A program made the position numbers and the translations under genes. Source: Thermoleophilia bacterium (lineage in GTDB: Bacteria > Actinomycetota > Thermoleophilia > RBG-16-64-13). Taken from it: DNA of 64,000 nucleotides. Each line of letters opens with the position of its first letter. Position 1 is the first letter of the stretch. The stretch lies in contig JAOSKU010000001.1 of assembly GCA_027493445.1 (NCBI GenBank), positions 2,562,822-2,626,821 of the forward strand. The letters run 5' to 3'. The notes below the pieces were generated by a model. That model saw nothing but the letters and a program-made list of their open reading frames with translations, did not search any database and was not told where the DNA came from. Shown one piece after another: positions 51,417 through 59,812 of the stretch.

Positions 51417-52073
51417 CTAGAAGACCCCGGGTTCGACGGGCATCAGCAGAGGCGCCGCCGTGAGCGCCGCCACCTCGTCCGCGGAGTGGCCGGCAGCCAC
51501 TTCCTTCAGCACCAGGCCGCCGGCCGCCACCTCGATCACGGCCAGCTCGGTCACAATCAGGTGCACGCAGCGTTCGGCCGTCAGGGGCAGGGTGCACTCG
51601 GACATAATTTTTGGCTCGCCCTCTTTGCTCGTGTGCGTGGTGAGCGCCAGCACCGTCCGGGCCTTCTGCGCCAGCTCCATGGCTCCTCCCATGCCCGGCA
51701 CACGCCGTCCGGGGACGAGCCAATTGGCCAGATCGCCCCGAGCGCTCACCTGCAGCGCGCCGAGGATGGTCATGTCCAGGCACCCGCGACGGATCATGCC
51801 AAAGGCCACCGTGCTGTCGAAATAGGAGGCGCCGGGGGTCTCGGTCACCGGCAGGCCGCCCGCGTTGGTGAGGTGGCCGTTCTCTCGTCCTAGAGGCGGA
51901 GCCGCCCCGTAGCCGAGTACGCCGTTCTCGGCCTGGAAGAGCACGCCCCACCCGTCGGGAACGAAGTCCGCCACCAGGGTGGGCACGCCGATGCCCAGGT
52001 TCACCACGGTGCCCGGTCTGATCTCCCGGGCCGCCCGTGCGGCGATGCGACGCCGGGCGTCGACGGCCTTCAC
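51417..52073 (-). CDS. 3-oxoacid-type CoA-transferase, subunit B
   Basis: About 218 residues from a GTG start (KAVDARRRIAARAAREIRPG). NLGIGVPTLVADF and LFQAENGVLGYG are present; the Glu of ENG forms the glutamyl-CoA thioester in family I transferases. GGAMELAQKARTV and EGEPKIMSECTLPLT follow the usual layout. The start overlaps subunit A by 4 bp. It acts with subunit A on a 3-oxoacid or similar short acid. Confidence 0.92.
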   Translation of the reverse strand: MKAVDARRRIAARAAREIRPGTVVNLGIGVPTLVADFVPDGWGVLFQAENGVLGYGAAPPLGRENGHLTNAGGLPVTETPGASYFDSTVAFGMIRRGCLDMTILGALQVSARGDLANWLVPGRRVPGMGGAMELAQKARTVLALTTHTSKEGEPKIMSECTLPLTAERCVHLIVTELAVIEVAAGGLVLKEVAAGHSADEVAALTAAPLLMPVEPGVF

Positions 52074-52862
52074 GCCGTTGCCTTCCGCTGCTCCCACACC
52101 CAGGTCCAATGGATCCCCTGGCTCTGCACCACCATGTCCACGAAGATACCGGGCGTTACGATGCACTCCGGGTCCAGGGCGCCCACCGGCACGATCTCAT
52201 CGGCCTCGACGATGGTGATGTCGCCCGCCATGGCCACCAGGGGATTGAAATTCCGGGCCGTCTTGTCGAAGACCAGGTTGCCCAGGGGGTCGGCCTTGGC
52301 CGCGTAGACGATGGCCACCTCCGCCGTGAGGGCGGACTCCACCAGGAAGGAGCGGCCCTCGAGGTCGAGCTTCTGCTTCCCCCGTTCGGCCACGGTGCCC
52401 AGACCCACGTCCACGAGCACGCCTCCCAGCCCCATCCCGCCGGCGCGGATGCGCTCCGCCAGGGTGCCCTGCGGGGGAGAACTCCACCTCCAGCTCGCCG
52501 CAGCTCATCTGCTCCCCGGCCACCGGGTTGGAGCCGATGTGCGAGGCCAGCAGCCGGCGCACCCTCCGGTTGACGAAAAGGGGTCCGGGCCCCACCTCGG
52601 GGAAGCCGGCGTCGTTGCCGATGAGAAAGAGGCCGGTGACGCCCGACTCGAGGATGGCCTTGGTGAGAGTGGGGGGCGTGCCGATGCCGCCGAAGCCCCC
52701 GTACATGAGGGTCATCCCATCGTGAAAGAACCCGAGCGCCCACTCGAGGGGCACCACTTTGTCGGTGCGCGGAGGCAAAGCGGACCGGCCAGGAATGGTT
52801 ACGGTTCTTGATCGACCGCCGGCGGTGGCGGCGGGCAGGGAGGCGGCGCCGGCGGCCGTCAC
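52070..52862 (-). CDS. 3-oxoacid-type CoA-transferase, subunit A (one frameshift)
   Basis: The family I alpha subunit shows VVPLEWALGFFHDGMTLMYGGFGGIGTPPTL, IGNDAG and GNLVFDKTARNFNPLVAMAGDITIVEADEIV. The frame breaks in the CCCCC run near 52469; dropping one C gives FSPQGTLAERIRAGG. The start is uncertain: GTG at 52862 overlaps the aminotransferase stop as GTGA and adds about 40 non-conserved residues, while a start nearer the conserved KVVPLEWAL motif (about 52740) is equally plausible. It is coupled to subunit B. Confidence 0.85.
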
Positions 52863-54223
52863 AGCGTCCTCTCCAGAGCGGTCAGGGATTGTTCGAGGAG
52901 ATCGCAGAGCAGGTCCAGCTCGTCCTTGCCGATGGTGAGCGGCGGGGCCACGATCACCGCATCGCCGGGGCCGGCGTCGGCACCGGTCAGCGCCGGGTAG
53001 ATCAGCAGCCCTCGTTCCTGGGCGGCCGCGACCAGCCGAGCCGTGACTCGGGCATTCGCGGAGAATGGAGTGCAGGCGGCCGGATCGGCTACGAGCTCGA
53101 GGCCCCACATGAGCCCCAGGCCACGGACATCTCCCACCAGCGGGTGGCGGGCCTGCAGCGCGCGCAGGCGCTCTCCGAGACCGCGACCAAGGTCCGCCGC
53201 ACGACGCGCCAGTTCGTGCTTCCGCACGTAGCGCACCACAGCCAGGCCCACCGCGCACGAGAGGGGGTTGCCCGAGTAGGTGTGACCGCTCATGATGACA
53301 CCCGAGCCCGCCCGGATAGTCTGCACCAGACGGTCGCTCGCGAGGGCCGCTGCGAGCGGCGTATACCCCGCGCTCACGCCCTTCCCCAGGGCGATCAGGT
53401 CGGGGGCGACTCCCCAATGCTCCATCGCGAACATCTTCCCCGTCCGCCCCATGGCCGTCATCACCTCGTCGGCGATGAGCAGCACCTCGTTCCGGTCGCA
53501 GATCTCCCGGACGCGCTGGAAATAGCCGGGCGGGGGGACGATCGCGCCGCCCGCCGCGCCGATGACGGGTTCGGCGGCAAATGCAGCCACGGTCCCGCCG
53601 CCGAGCCGGTCGATGTGGCGCTGGAGGTCGTCGGCGCAGGCCAGGTGGCAGTCCGGATAGGTCAGGCCCAAGGGGCAACGGTAGCAATAGGGGGGAGCGA
53701 CCACCGCACTGGGGGAGAGCAACGGCTCGAAAAGGCTGCGGCGGGTATGGTGCCCGGAGAGGGAGAGGGCCCCGAGCGTGATGCCATGGTAGCTCAGGCG
53801 GCGCGACAGCACGACCGTCTTCTCCGGTCGCCCGGCCTCCCGCCAGTACTGCACGGCCATCTTCTGAGCGGTTTCGGTGGCCTCGGAGCCGCTGTTGACG
53901 AAGAAGGTCCAGCGGATGTCCCCGGGCGCGAGCTCCTCCAGAAGAGCGGCGAGGTCTTCGGCGGGCTGATTGCGGAACTGCAGCCGGTAGCTGAAAGCGA
54001 CGCGACGTGCCTGGTCGGCCATCACCTCGACGATCTCCTCCAGCCCGTGCCCGAGGCCGGCGGTCACGGCCCCCGAGCATCCGTCGAGGTAGCGCCGGCC
54101 CTCGCTGTCGACCAGGAAGACCCCGTGGCCGTCGGTCACGGTCGAGTAAGCGCCGTCGAGCAGGGGCTGGATCAAGGGCATCGGGTCTTCGTCTCCTCGT
54201 GTCCATGCGATCGTTTCCGACAT
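52859..54223 (-). CDS. Class III (omega) aminotransferase
   Basis: The 454-residue PLP enzyme has FFVNSGSEATETAQKMA (phosphate-binding), LLIADEVMTAMGRTGKMF (Asp contacting the pyridine N), and LIALGKGVSAGYTPLAA with the Schiff-base Lys. Family members transaminate omega- or beta-amino acids and amines. The following CoA-transferase and thiolase suggest the product is a 3-oxoacid or a semialdehyde-derived acid, so a beta-amino acid is a reasonable substrate. It is the first gene of the operon and divergent from PucR. Confidence 0.92.
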   Translation of the reverse strand: MSETIAWTRGDEDPMPLIQPLLDGAYSTVTDGHGVFLVDSEGRRYLDGCSGAVTAGLGHGLEEIVEVMADQARRVAFSYRLQFRNQPAEDLAALLEELAPGDIRWTFFVNSGSEATETAQKMAVQYWREAGRPEKTVVLSRRLSYHGITLGALSLSGHHTRRSLFEPLLSPSAVVAPPYCYRCPLGLTYPDCHLACADDLQRHIDRLGGGTVAAFAAEPVIGAAGGAIVPPPGYFQRVREICDRNEVLLIADEVMTAMGRTGKMFAMEHWGVAPDLIALGKGVSAGYTPLAAALASDRLVQTIRAGSGVIMSGHTYSGNPLSCAVGLAVVRYVRKHELARRAADLGRGLGERLRALQARHPLVGDVRGLGLMWGLELVADPAACTPFSANARVTARLVAAAQERGLLIYPALTGADAGPGDAVIVAPPLTIGKDELDLLCDLLEQSLTALERTL

Positions 54224-54327
54224 CGCGGGAAGTGTGTTGTACTATTCGTCCAAGAGACGAGCTCCCCACCCCGCACGAGTGTGGGATCCGTATTACGAAA
54301 TGTCACACTCAGGAGGCCACGGGCAGC
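54224..54327. promoter_or_regulatory. Divergent control region between aminotransferase operon and pucR-type gene
   Basis: The 104-bp region holds TGTGTTGTAC at 54233-54242, which recurs inverted upstream of the ABC importer at 58565-58574. It also has an inverted repeat GAGTGTG/CACACTC (54277-54283 and 54304-54310) and an AGGAGG ribosome-binding site just before the regulator start. The region would suit control of both directions by the PucR protein. Confidence 0.5.
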
Positions 54328-56052
54328 ATGTCCATCACCGTTCGCGAGGCCCTGAGCCTCGAGCCGCTCAACCAAGGGCAGCTCGTGGGAGGAAGGCGCG
54401 GCCTCGACCGGGTCATCCGCTGGGTGACCATCGTGGAGGTGCTGGAGGACGCCGGGAGACTTCAGGAAGGCGAACTCCTCGTCACCACCGCCTACGAGCT
54501 CGAGAACGACTTCGAACGGCGGCGCACCTACATCAGCGACCTGACCGCGCGGAAGCTCGCAGGCGTGGCCGTCCTCACCGGGTTCTACATCAAGGACGTC
54601 CCGCCGGAGATGATCGAGCAGGCGGACGAGTACGGTCTGCCTCTCATTCAGCTCCCGCCCAGCATCAACTTCTCCGACATCACGCGGTCCCTTCTCGAGC
54701 GCATCGTCAACCGGCAGTACGAGCTCCTGCACGTTTCGGAGAGCGTGCACCGGGAGCTGACCGAGCTCGCTCTGGGGGACGGCGATCTGGACGACATCAC
54801 GGCAGTGATCGCTCGCTGGACCGGCGGCTGGGTAACCTTCTGCGACCGGCAGTGGAACAAACTGGCCGATGCGGCTGATGCCTTCGGCGAGCGGAGCGAC
54901 TTCATGCTCGCCGGAGTGCGGGCCGAGCTCGGAGAGGGCGCGCTCGAACAGTCCCGGGAGAGGGTCGTGGTCGACGAGGAAACGGGCAGCGCCTACTCCG
55001 CCCTGGTCGTTCCAGTTCGGGCAAGTGATCGTCTCTTCGGCCACCTGACCCTGGTCAAGCTGAAAGGCAGTCTGCAGGATCTGGACCGGGTCGCCCTGGG
55101 TCACGCGTCCACTGTGGGAGCGTTGCTCCTCATGCGCCGGGAAGCGGTGGCCGATGAGTCCCGCCGTCTGCGTGGGGACTTCCTGGATAGAGTGCTGGCC
55201 GGGGCGAGCGCCCGCGGCTTGGGTTCCGTGGTAGAGCAGGCCCGGCGGTTTGGGTGCGACTTCACCCGGCCCCACATGGCCGTAATGTTCAGTATGCGCG
55301 TGACCCGGACGGAGGCGGGCGGCGGAGCTCCCGCGGGCCAGGCCGCCGCCCGCGAGGCCTCCGACGCCCGCAGGGCGGCGGCCGGTCGCCTGCTGCGGGT
55401 GGCGGAAGAGGTGCTGGTGGGCGAGGGACGCAGCGTTCTCGTCCGGGAGACCGAAGGCGATGTGCTGGCCCTGATCGAGGCCCTCGACCCCACGGAGCCC
55501 CCCCGGCTCGCGGGCCAGGTCCTCAACCGTTGGGGAGAATCGCGCCCCGAAGAAGTCCCGCTGGTGGCGGGCCTGGGAGAGCAGGCCACAGAGGTAGCCG
55601 CCTTCGCGTTCAGCGCCAGGCAGGCACGGGACGCCGCCCGTCTGAGTCCTCTCCTGCCCGGTGCGCCTACGATCGTCGAGTACCGGGATCTTGGCGTCTT
55701 CCGTTTGGTGGCCGACATGGAGCGCCGCCGGGTCGACCTGGACGCTGCGGCATCGAACGCTCTGGGGCTCCTGGCGGACGACACCCCGCGCGCGCGCCGC
55801 ATGCTCGAGACCCTGGAGGCCTACCTGGAGAACGACGGGAACCTGCAGGCGACGGCCGCTGCGCTCTTTGTGCACCGGCATACGCTGCGGTACCGCTTGC
55901 GGCGGATTGAGGAGCTCACCGGGCGCAGATTGCGCGACCCTCTCGATCGTCTGGAGCTCCACCTGGGTTCGGCCCTTCTGCGTTACCGCCGACTCCGGCG
56001 GATGCACTCGGGACAGCCGGACCGTCCGGATGCTAGCGCGAGTTCCGGGTAG
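54328..56052 (+). CDS. PucR-family transcriptional regulator
   Basis: The 574-residue regulator starts at MSITVREALSL behind AGGAGG. The N-terminal PucR domain (about residues 5-125) reads LVGGRRGLDRVIRWVTIVEVLED, GELLVTTAYELEND and GLPLIQLPPSINFSDI. A GGDEF-like central domain follows, interrupted by an Ala/Gly-rich stretch. The C-terminal PucR helix-turn-helix is LEAYLENDGNLQATAAALFVHRHTLRYRLRRIEELTGR. Such regulators activate purine, amine or amino-acid catabolism. It is the only large plus-strand gene besides the transposase. Confidence 0.93.
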   Translation: MSITVREALSLEPLNQGQLVGGRRGLDRVIRWVTIVEVLEDAGRLQEGELLVTTAYELENDFERRRTYISDLTARKLAGVAVLTGFYIKDVPPEMIEQADEYGLPLIQLPPSINFSDITRSLLERIVNRQYELLHVSESVHRELTELALGDGDLDDITAVIARWTGGWVTFCDRQWNKLADAADAFGERSDFMLAGVRAELGEGALEQSRERVVVDEETGSAYSALVVPVRASDRLFGHLTLVKLKGSLQDLDRVALGHASTVGALLLMRREAVADESRRLRGDFLDRVLAGASARGLGSVVEQARRFGCDFTRPHMAVMFSMRVTRTEAGGGAPAGQAAAREASDARRAAAGRLLRVAEEVLVGEGRSVLVRETEGDVLALIEALDPTEPPRLAGQVLNRWGESRPEEVPLVAGLGEQATEVAAFAFSARQARDAARLSPLLPGAPTIVEYRDLGVFRLVADMERRRVDLDAAASNALGLLADDTPRARRMLETLEAYLENDGNLQATAAALFVHRHTLRYRLRRIEELTGRRLRDPLDRLELHLGSALLRYRRLRRMHSGQPDRPDASASSG

Positions 56053-56132
56053 ATCACCGGTGCGCCCTTGCGCGGGCGAGTCCCCAGTGAGCCACCCGCC
56101 ACCGGCGGGAAGGGGGCTGAACGACTCCCGAA

Positions 56133-56855
56133 TCACAACACCTGGCTGAGGAACCGCTGGGTCCGCTCGTGGCTGGGGTCGGAAAAGAGGCGCTCGGGCG
56201 GCGCCTCCTCGATGATGCGTCCGTCGTCCATCATGACAGCCCGGTCCGCCACCTCCCTGGCGAAGCCCATCTCGTGGGTCACCACCACCATGGTCATGCC
56301 GCTCTTGGCGAGGTCCTTCATCACCTGGAGCACCTCCCCCACCAGCTCGGGGTCGAGCGCGGAGGTGACCTCGTCGAACAGCATGACGTCGGGGTTCATG
56401 GCGAGAGCCCGGGCTATGGCGACACGCTGTTGCTGGCCGCCGGAAAGCTGCGCGGGATAGGCCCCTTCCTTGTCCGCCAACCCGACGCGCCGGAGCAGCT
56501 CTCGGGCTGCGGTGCGCGCCTCCCCTTTCGACCGACCTTTGACGTGGATGGGCGCCATGGCGATATTCTCGAGGGCCGTCATATGTGGGAAGAGGTTGAA
56601 GTGCTGGAAGACCATGCCCACGTGCTCGCGTACCTTGTCCAGGTCGTCCTTGCGCGGGTCGACGCTCCGGCCGAGAAGGGCGATGGTGCCTTCCTGCGCC
56701 AACTCGAGGAAGTTCAGACAGCGCAGCAACGTGCTCTTGCCGGAGCCGCTTGGCCCGATCAGCACCACCACCTCGCTCTGCTCTACCTCGAGGTCGATCC
56801 CCTTCAGCACGTGCAGAGGCCCGAAGTACTTATGCAATCCGCGTACGCGTATCAC
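56133..56855 (-). CDS. Polar amino-acid ABC transporter ATP-binding protein (GlnQ-like)
   Basis: The 240-residue ATPase has Walker [18 protein letters not shown]-loop [17 protein letters not shown], signature [19 protein letters not shown], Walker [15 protein letters not shown] and the H-loop VTHEMGFA. This is the GlnQ/HisP subtype by LNFLE and EVTSALD. It overlaps the permease gene by 26 bp. It energises uptake by the permease and lipoprotein encoded upstream. Confidence 0.95.
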   Translation of the reverse strand: MIRVRGLHKYFGPLHVLKGIDLEVEQSEVVVLIGPSGSGKSTLLRCLNFLELAQEGTIALLGRSVDPRKDDLDKVREHVGMVFQHFNLFPHMTALENIAMAPIHVKGRSKGEARTAARELLRRVGLADKEGAYPAQLSGGQQQRVAIARALAMNPDVMLFDEVTSALDPELVGEVLQVMKDLAKSGMTMVVVTHEMGFAREVADRAVMMDDGRIIEEAPPERLFSDPSHERTQRFLSQVL

Positions 56856-57519
56856 GCTTCCCCCCGCTGTTGGCCTTGTCCAGGCGCGATTCGAGCCGCT
56901 GGACCAGGACCGTGAAGATCAACACCAGCACCAGGTAGTAAAGGCCCGCTACCATGTAGGTCTCGAAGGGCATGAAGTTCTCGGCCTGCGCGCTGAGGGC
57001 GGCGCCGTAGAGCTCGGCCACGCCCAGGTAAGCCACCAGGGACGAGTCCTTGAGGCCGATGATGAACTGGTTGCCGAGGGGCGGCACGGCCCGCCGGAAG
57101 GCCTGGGGCAGGATCACCAGCCGCATCGCCTTCCAGTGGGATACGCCCAACGAGCGGGCGGCCTCCATTTGTCCCTTGTCGATGGACTGGATGGCCCCCC
57201 GGAAGATCTCGGCTACGTAGGCTCCGGCGTGGATGGCCAGGGCCAGGGAGCCGGCCCAGAAGGAGCTCAGCACCACAATCGTGGTGATGCCGAAGTAGAG
57301 GAACATCAGCTGCACGATGAGAGGCGTCCCGCGGATGACGGCAATGTAGACGTGGGCCACCCAGTTCAGGGCGCCGTGCCGTGACAGCTTGAGGAACGCG
57401 ACCGCCAACCCGATCGCCATGGCCAAGACCAGTGAGACCGCAGTCAGCTTCAAGGTCATGCCCGTGGCGTTCAGGAAGGGTATGAAATGCTCCTGGAGGA
57501 TCTCCCAGATGCCGATCAC
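56830..57519 (-). CDS. Polar amino-acid ABC transporter permease
   Basis: The 229-residue permease of the HEQRo/GlnP class has about five hydrophobic segments ([20 protein letters not shown], then [13 protein letters not shown], then [18 protein letters not shown]) and the EAA loop [24 protein letters not shown] contacting the ATPase. As usual for these importers it may form a homodimer. It precedes and overlaps the ATPase gene. Confidence 0.94.
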   Translation of the reverse strand: MIGIWEILQEHFIPFLNATGMTLKLTAVSLVLAMAIGLAVAFLKLSRHGALNWVAHVYIAVIRGTPLIVQLMFLYFGITTIVVLSSFWAGSLALAIHAGAYVAEIFRGAIQSIDKGQMEAARSLGVSHWKAMRLVILPQAFRRAVPPLGNQFIIGLKDSSLVAYLGVAELYGAALSAQAENFMPFETYMVAGLYYLVLVLIFTVLVQRLESRLDKANSGGKRDTRTRIA

Positions 57520-57550
57520 GGGCGTCTTCTCCTTACGTCAGATGGGGCGG

Positions 57551-57580
57551 CGACGCGCCGGCGCTCCCGCCGGCGCGTCG
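57551..57580. terminator. Strong intra-operon hairpin between binding protein and permease
   Basis: A perfect 13-bp GC-only stem, CGACGCGCCGGCG paired with CGCCGGCGCGTCG, encloses a 4-nt loop (ctcc). It lies 20 bp after the lipoprotein stop with no U run. This placement fits partial termination or 3'-end protection of the binding-protein mRNA, giving excess binding protein over permease. Confidence 0.65.
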
Positions 57581-57600
57581 CGGAGCACGAGGGGCTCCCT

Positions 57601-58431
57601 TTATTCTCCCAGGATGTTGCGCCCCAGCCACTTCTGGCTGATCTGATCGTAGGTACCGTCGGCGATGATCGCCTCGAGGGCGGCGTTCAGCTCATCGAGT
57701 AGGGCGGTGTCCTCCTTGCGCACGGCGATGCCCATCTCGTCTACGTACAGCGGCTCAGCCACGTCCTTGATCTCGAGGCCGTTCTCCATGATGGCGGCAA
57801 AGCCCACGACGGCGTCGGTGATCACGGCGTCGATGCGGCCGCTGGTGAGGTCCTGCAGGGCGATGACGTCGCTGTCGTACCCCACGACCTTGTCCTCGTC
57901 GGTCAGAGTGACGGCGATGTCCTTGAAGGTCGAGGCCTTCACCACGCCGATCTTCTTCCCGGCGAGATCCTCGGGGCTCGCGATGGTGTTGTTGCCGGCG
58001 GCCACGAAGACCTGGGCGCCCGAGCGGTAGTACGGCCTGGTGAAGTCCACCTGCTCGAGGCGTTTCTCGGTAATGGCCATGCTGCCGATGATGGCGTCAT
58101 ATTTCTTGGACTTGAGGCCCTCGAGAATGGTCTCCCACGGGTTGGTGACCGGATTGGGCGTCACGCCCATGGTCTCCGCCAGCGCTTTGCCGATCTCCAC
58201 ATCGAAGCCGACCAGCTCCCCGTCCTTCTTGTAGTTGAAAGGTTTGTACAAGCCGGACATAGCGAAGGTTAGCTCGCCTTTCGCTTCGACGGTGCTGGTG
58301 GTCTCCTCGGCTGGCGCCGTGGTGGTGATGGCGGTGGTGGTGGTTGTGTCGGTCCCGCCGCAGCCGGCGAGGACGGCGACACCCAATGCAAGGACAACAA
58401 CGACTACAAGCGTCTTGAAGACTTTCGCCAC
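57601..58431 (-). CDS. Amino-acid ABC transporter substrate-binding lipoprotein
   Basis: The start is GTG 58431 (AKVFKTLVVVVVLALGVAVLAGCGG), giving a lipoprotein signal with lipobox LAGC, then a Thr-rich linker, then the SBP family 3 domain: LTFAMSGLYKPFNYKKDGELVGFDVEIGKALAE, KYDAIIGSMAITEKR, VDFTRPYY, AGKKIGVVKAST, and GRIDAVITDAVVG. About 276 residues. The family binds polar or cationic amino acids; the exact ligand is not readable. A longer upstream start would destroy the signal peptide layout. Confidence 0.93.
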   Translation of the reverse strand: MAKVFKTLVVVVVLALGVAVLAGCGGTDTTTTTAITTTAPAEETTSTVEAKGELTFAMSGLYKPFNYKKDGELVGFDVEIGKALAETMGVTPNPVTNPWETILEGLKSKKYDAIIGSMAITEKRLEQVDFTRPYYRSGAQVFVAAGNNTIASPEDLAGKKIGVVKASTFKDIAVTLTDEDKVVGYDSDVIALQDLTSGRIDAVITDAVVGFAAIMENGLEIKDVAEPLYVDEMGIAVRKEDTALLDELNAALEAIIADGTYDQISQKWLGRNILGE

Positions 58432-58463
58432 GGTTGGACCCCCTTCGACCGAATACGCGGATG

Positions 58464-58574
58464 GTGACACGATCACATGTCACGCGGCCTACTATAGCCG
58501 CAGGCCACGCGCGGCGATATCGGGCAGCACGTACGAACATTCCCCGCCCGGTCTTATACACTGTGTACAACACA
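58464..58574 (-). promoter_or_regulatory. Upstream region of the importer operon with two candidate operators
   Basis: GTGACA-N8-TGTCAC (58464-58483) is an inverted repeat 33 bp before the start codon, next to a TATAGT (-10-like, 58491-58496 on the minus strand). Further upstream TACACTGTGTA (57 to 67 of the 58.5-kb block, 58557-58567) is palindromic and overlaps TGTGTTGTAC (58574-58565), which recurs at the PucR promoter. Confidence 0.4.
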
Positions 58575-58837
58575 GGGTTCAGCGGGCCCTGCACCGCGCT
58601 CGAGCAGGAAACGAAGTGCGCGCGATGCTAGGGAAGTTGGAATCCCCCGTCCGGGGCCGCAATCGGGGAGAGAATGTGGCGGCCGGCCCGCCGGCCGGCC
58701 GGCCCTCGCGTCAGCGGGCGAAACTCGCCCGCCAATCAGCGCCGGGTCGTATGCCCCACCTGGTCAGAAAGGTCGTCCGCGCGGTCATCTCTCTTGACCG
58801 GCCTCTCGACCGGCAGCGACAGGGCTGGGCGCGGCGG

Positions 58838-59479
58838 TTAGGCTGCTCCGACCGACTCCGGGGCGTTGCACGGCTCGAGACTCGGCGCCACCAGAAACTC
58901 CTCGGCGAAGCGCTCGCACATCTCGTAGGCCTGGGTCAGGTCGACCGAGTCCCGGCTGAACAGCCACTGAAGCACCAGGCCTTCCATCATGCCCACGAGC
59001 ATACACGCGGTCGAACGCGCATCGACGTCCTTGAACTCGCCCGCTCGGATGCCGTCGATGATGGTCCACTCCACATACTGCAGAACAGTCTCGTAGATGA
59101 CCTCGGTGTAGGCCTGCACGGTCTTCTCGCGAAGTGCCTGGCCAAGGAAGTCGATGAGCACGGTGTAGTACTGGCGGGTGCGCTTGCCGTTGCCGAACAT
59201 GTTCATGAAGTTCAGCCGCAGACGCTCTCGAGCCGGAACATTCGCCCGGTAGGCGGCCTCCAAGTCCCCCCGCAGCCGCGAGATCATCCTCTGCAGCACC
59301 GCCATGAAGAGCTCGTCCTTCTTGGGGAAGTAGTACGAGACGAGGCCCTTGCTCACCCGTGCCTGGGCGGCCACTTGATCCAGGGTGGTGTTCTGAAAGC
59401 CGCTCTTGAGGATCAAACGGAGGGCGGAGTCGACGATCTCCTCCCGTCTCGTCTCTTCGGTGCTGCGCACGCGTGCCAT
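58838..59479 (-). CDS. TetR-family transcriptional regulator (paralogue)
   Basis: The 213-residue regulator starts MARVRSTEETRREEIVDSALRLILKSGFQNTTLDQVAAQARVSKGLVSYYFPKKDELF. It is homologous over its whole length to the TetR at 43516-44142, including the VSKGLVSYxFPKKD recognition helix and the C-terminal ligand domain. It is monocistronic, between the importer and the 2-oxoacid oxidoreductase operon, and may regulate either. Confidence 0.93.
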   Translation of the reverse strand: MARVRSTEETRREEIVDSALRLILKSGFQNTTLDQVAAQARVSKGLVSYYFPKKDELFMAVLQRMISRLRGDLEAAYRANVPARERLRLNFMNMFGNGKRTRQYYTVLIDFLGQALREKTVQAYTEVIYETVLQYVEWTIIDGIRAGEFKDVDARSTACMLVGMMEGLVLQWLFSRDSVDLTQAYEMCERFAEEFLVAPSLEPCNAPESVGAA

Positions 59480-59668
59480 CCGGCGGTCCCTCCGGTATGG
59501 GGCAAGATGCGCCCCTCGCGATGAATCTCCACGTCAGGATATCATAGCGAGGTGAATGCACCGTCCAGGGGCCAGTTTGGCGCCGCGGGCGACTCCTCCG
59601 TTCCTCCCCCATGCAAAGCCATGAAATGAAGTTCATGTGACCGGCCGGTCGACCAGGGAGCCACCCCG

Positions 59669-59812
59669 GACCATTGGCGAAGCTCCCTTCCACGCAGGCA
59701 AGGACGCAGGGAGCGGGCGTAGCGGAGCTACGGGCGTGACCGAGGACGCCGTATCGCGCCGTCCAGTGCGTTCTGGGGGCCAAGGCTCCGATCTTCAACA
59801 GCTTCCTAGATT
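59669..59812. repeat. MITE-like palindromic element, copy B
   Basis: It shares with copy A (reverse complement of 42113-42280) the stretches AGGACGCAGGGAGCG, CGTAGC-N3-GCTACGGGCG, GAGGAC and CCAGTGCG, around the same CGTAGC/GCTACG tip (59718-59732). Its outer ends are more diverged (CAACAGCTTCCTA). Like copy A it abuts a minus-strand stop codon, that of the porB-type gene, whose TAG lies inside its edge. The flanking 59480-59668 holds nothing else recognisable. Confidence 0.6.
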
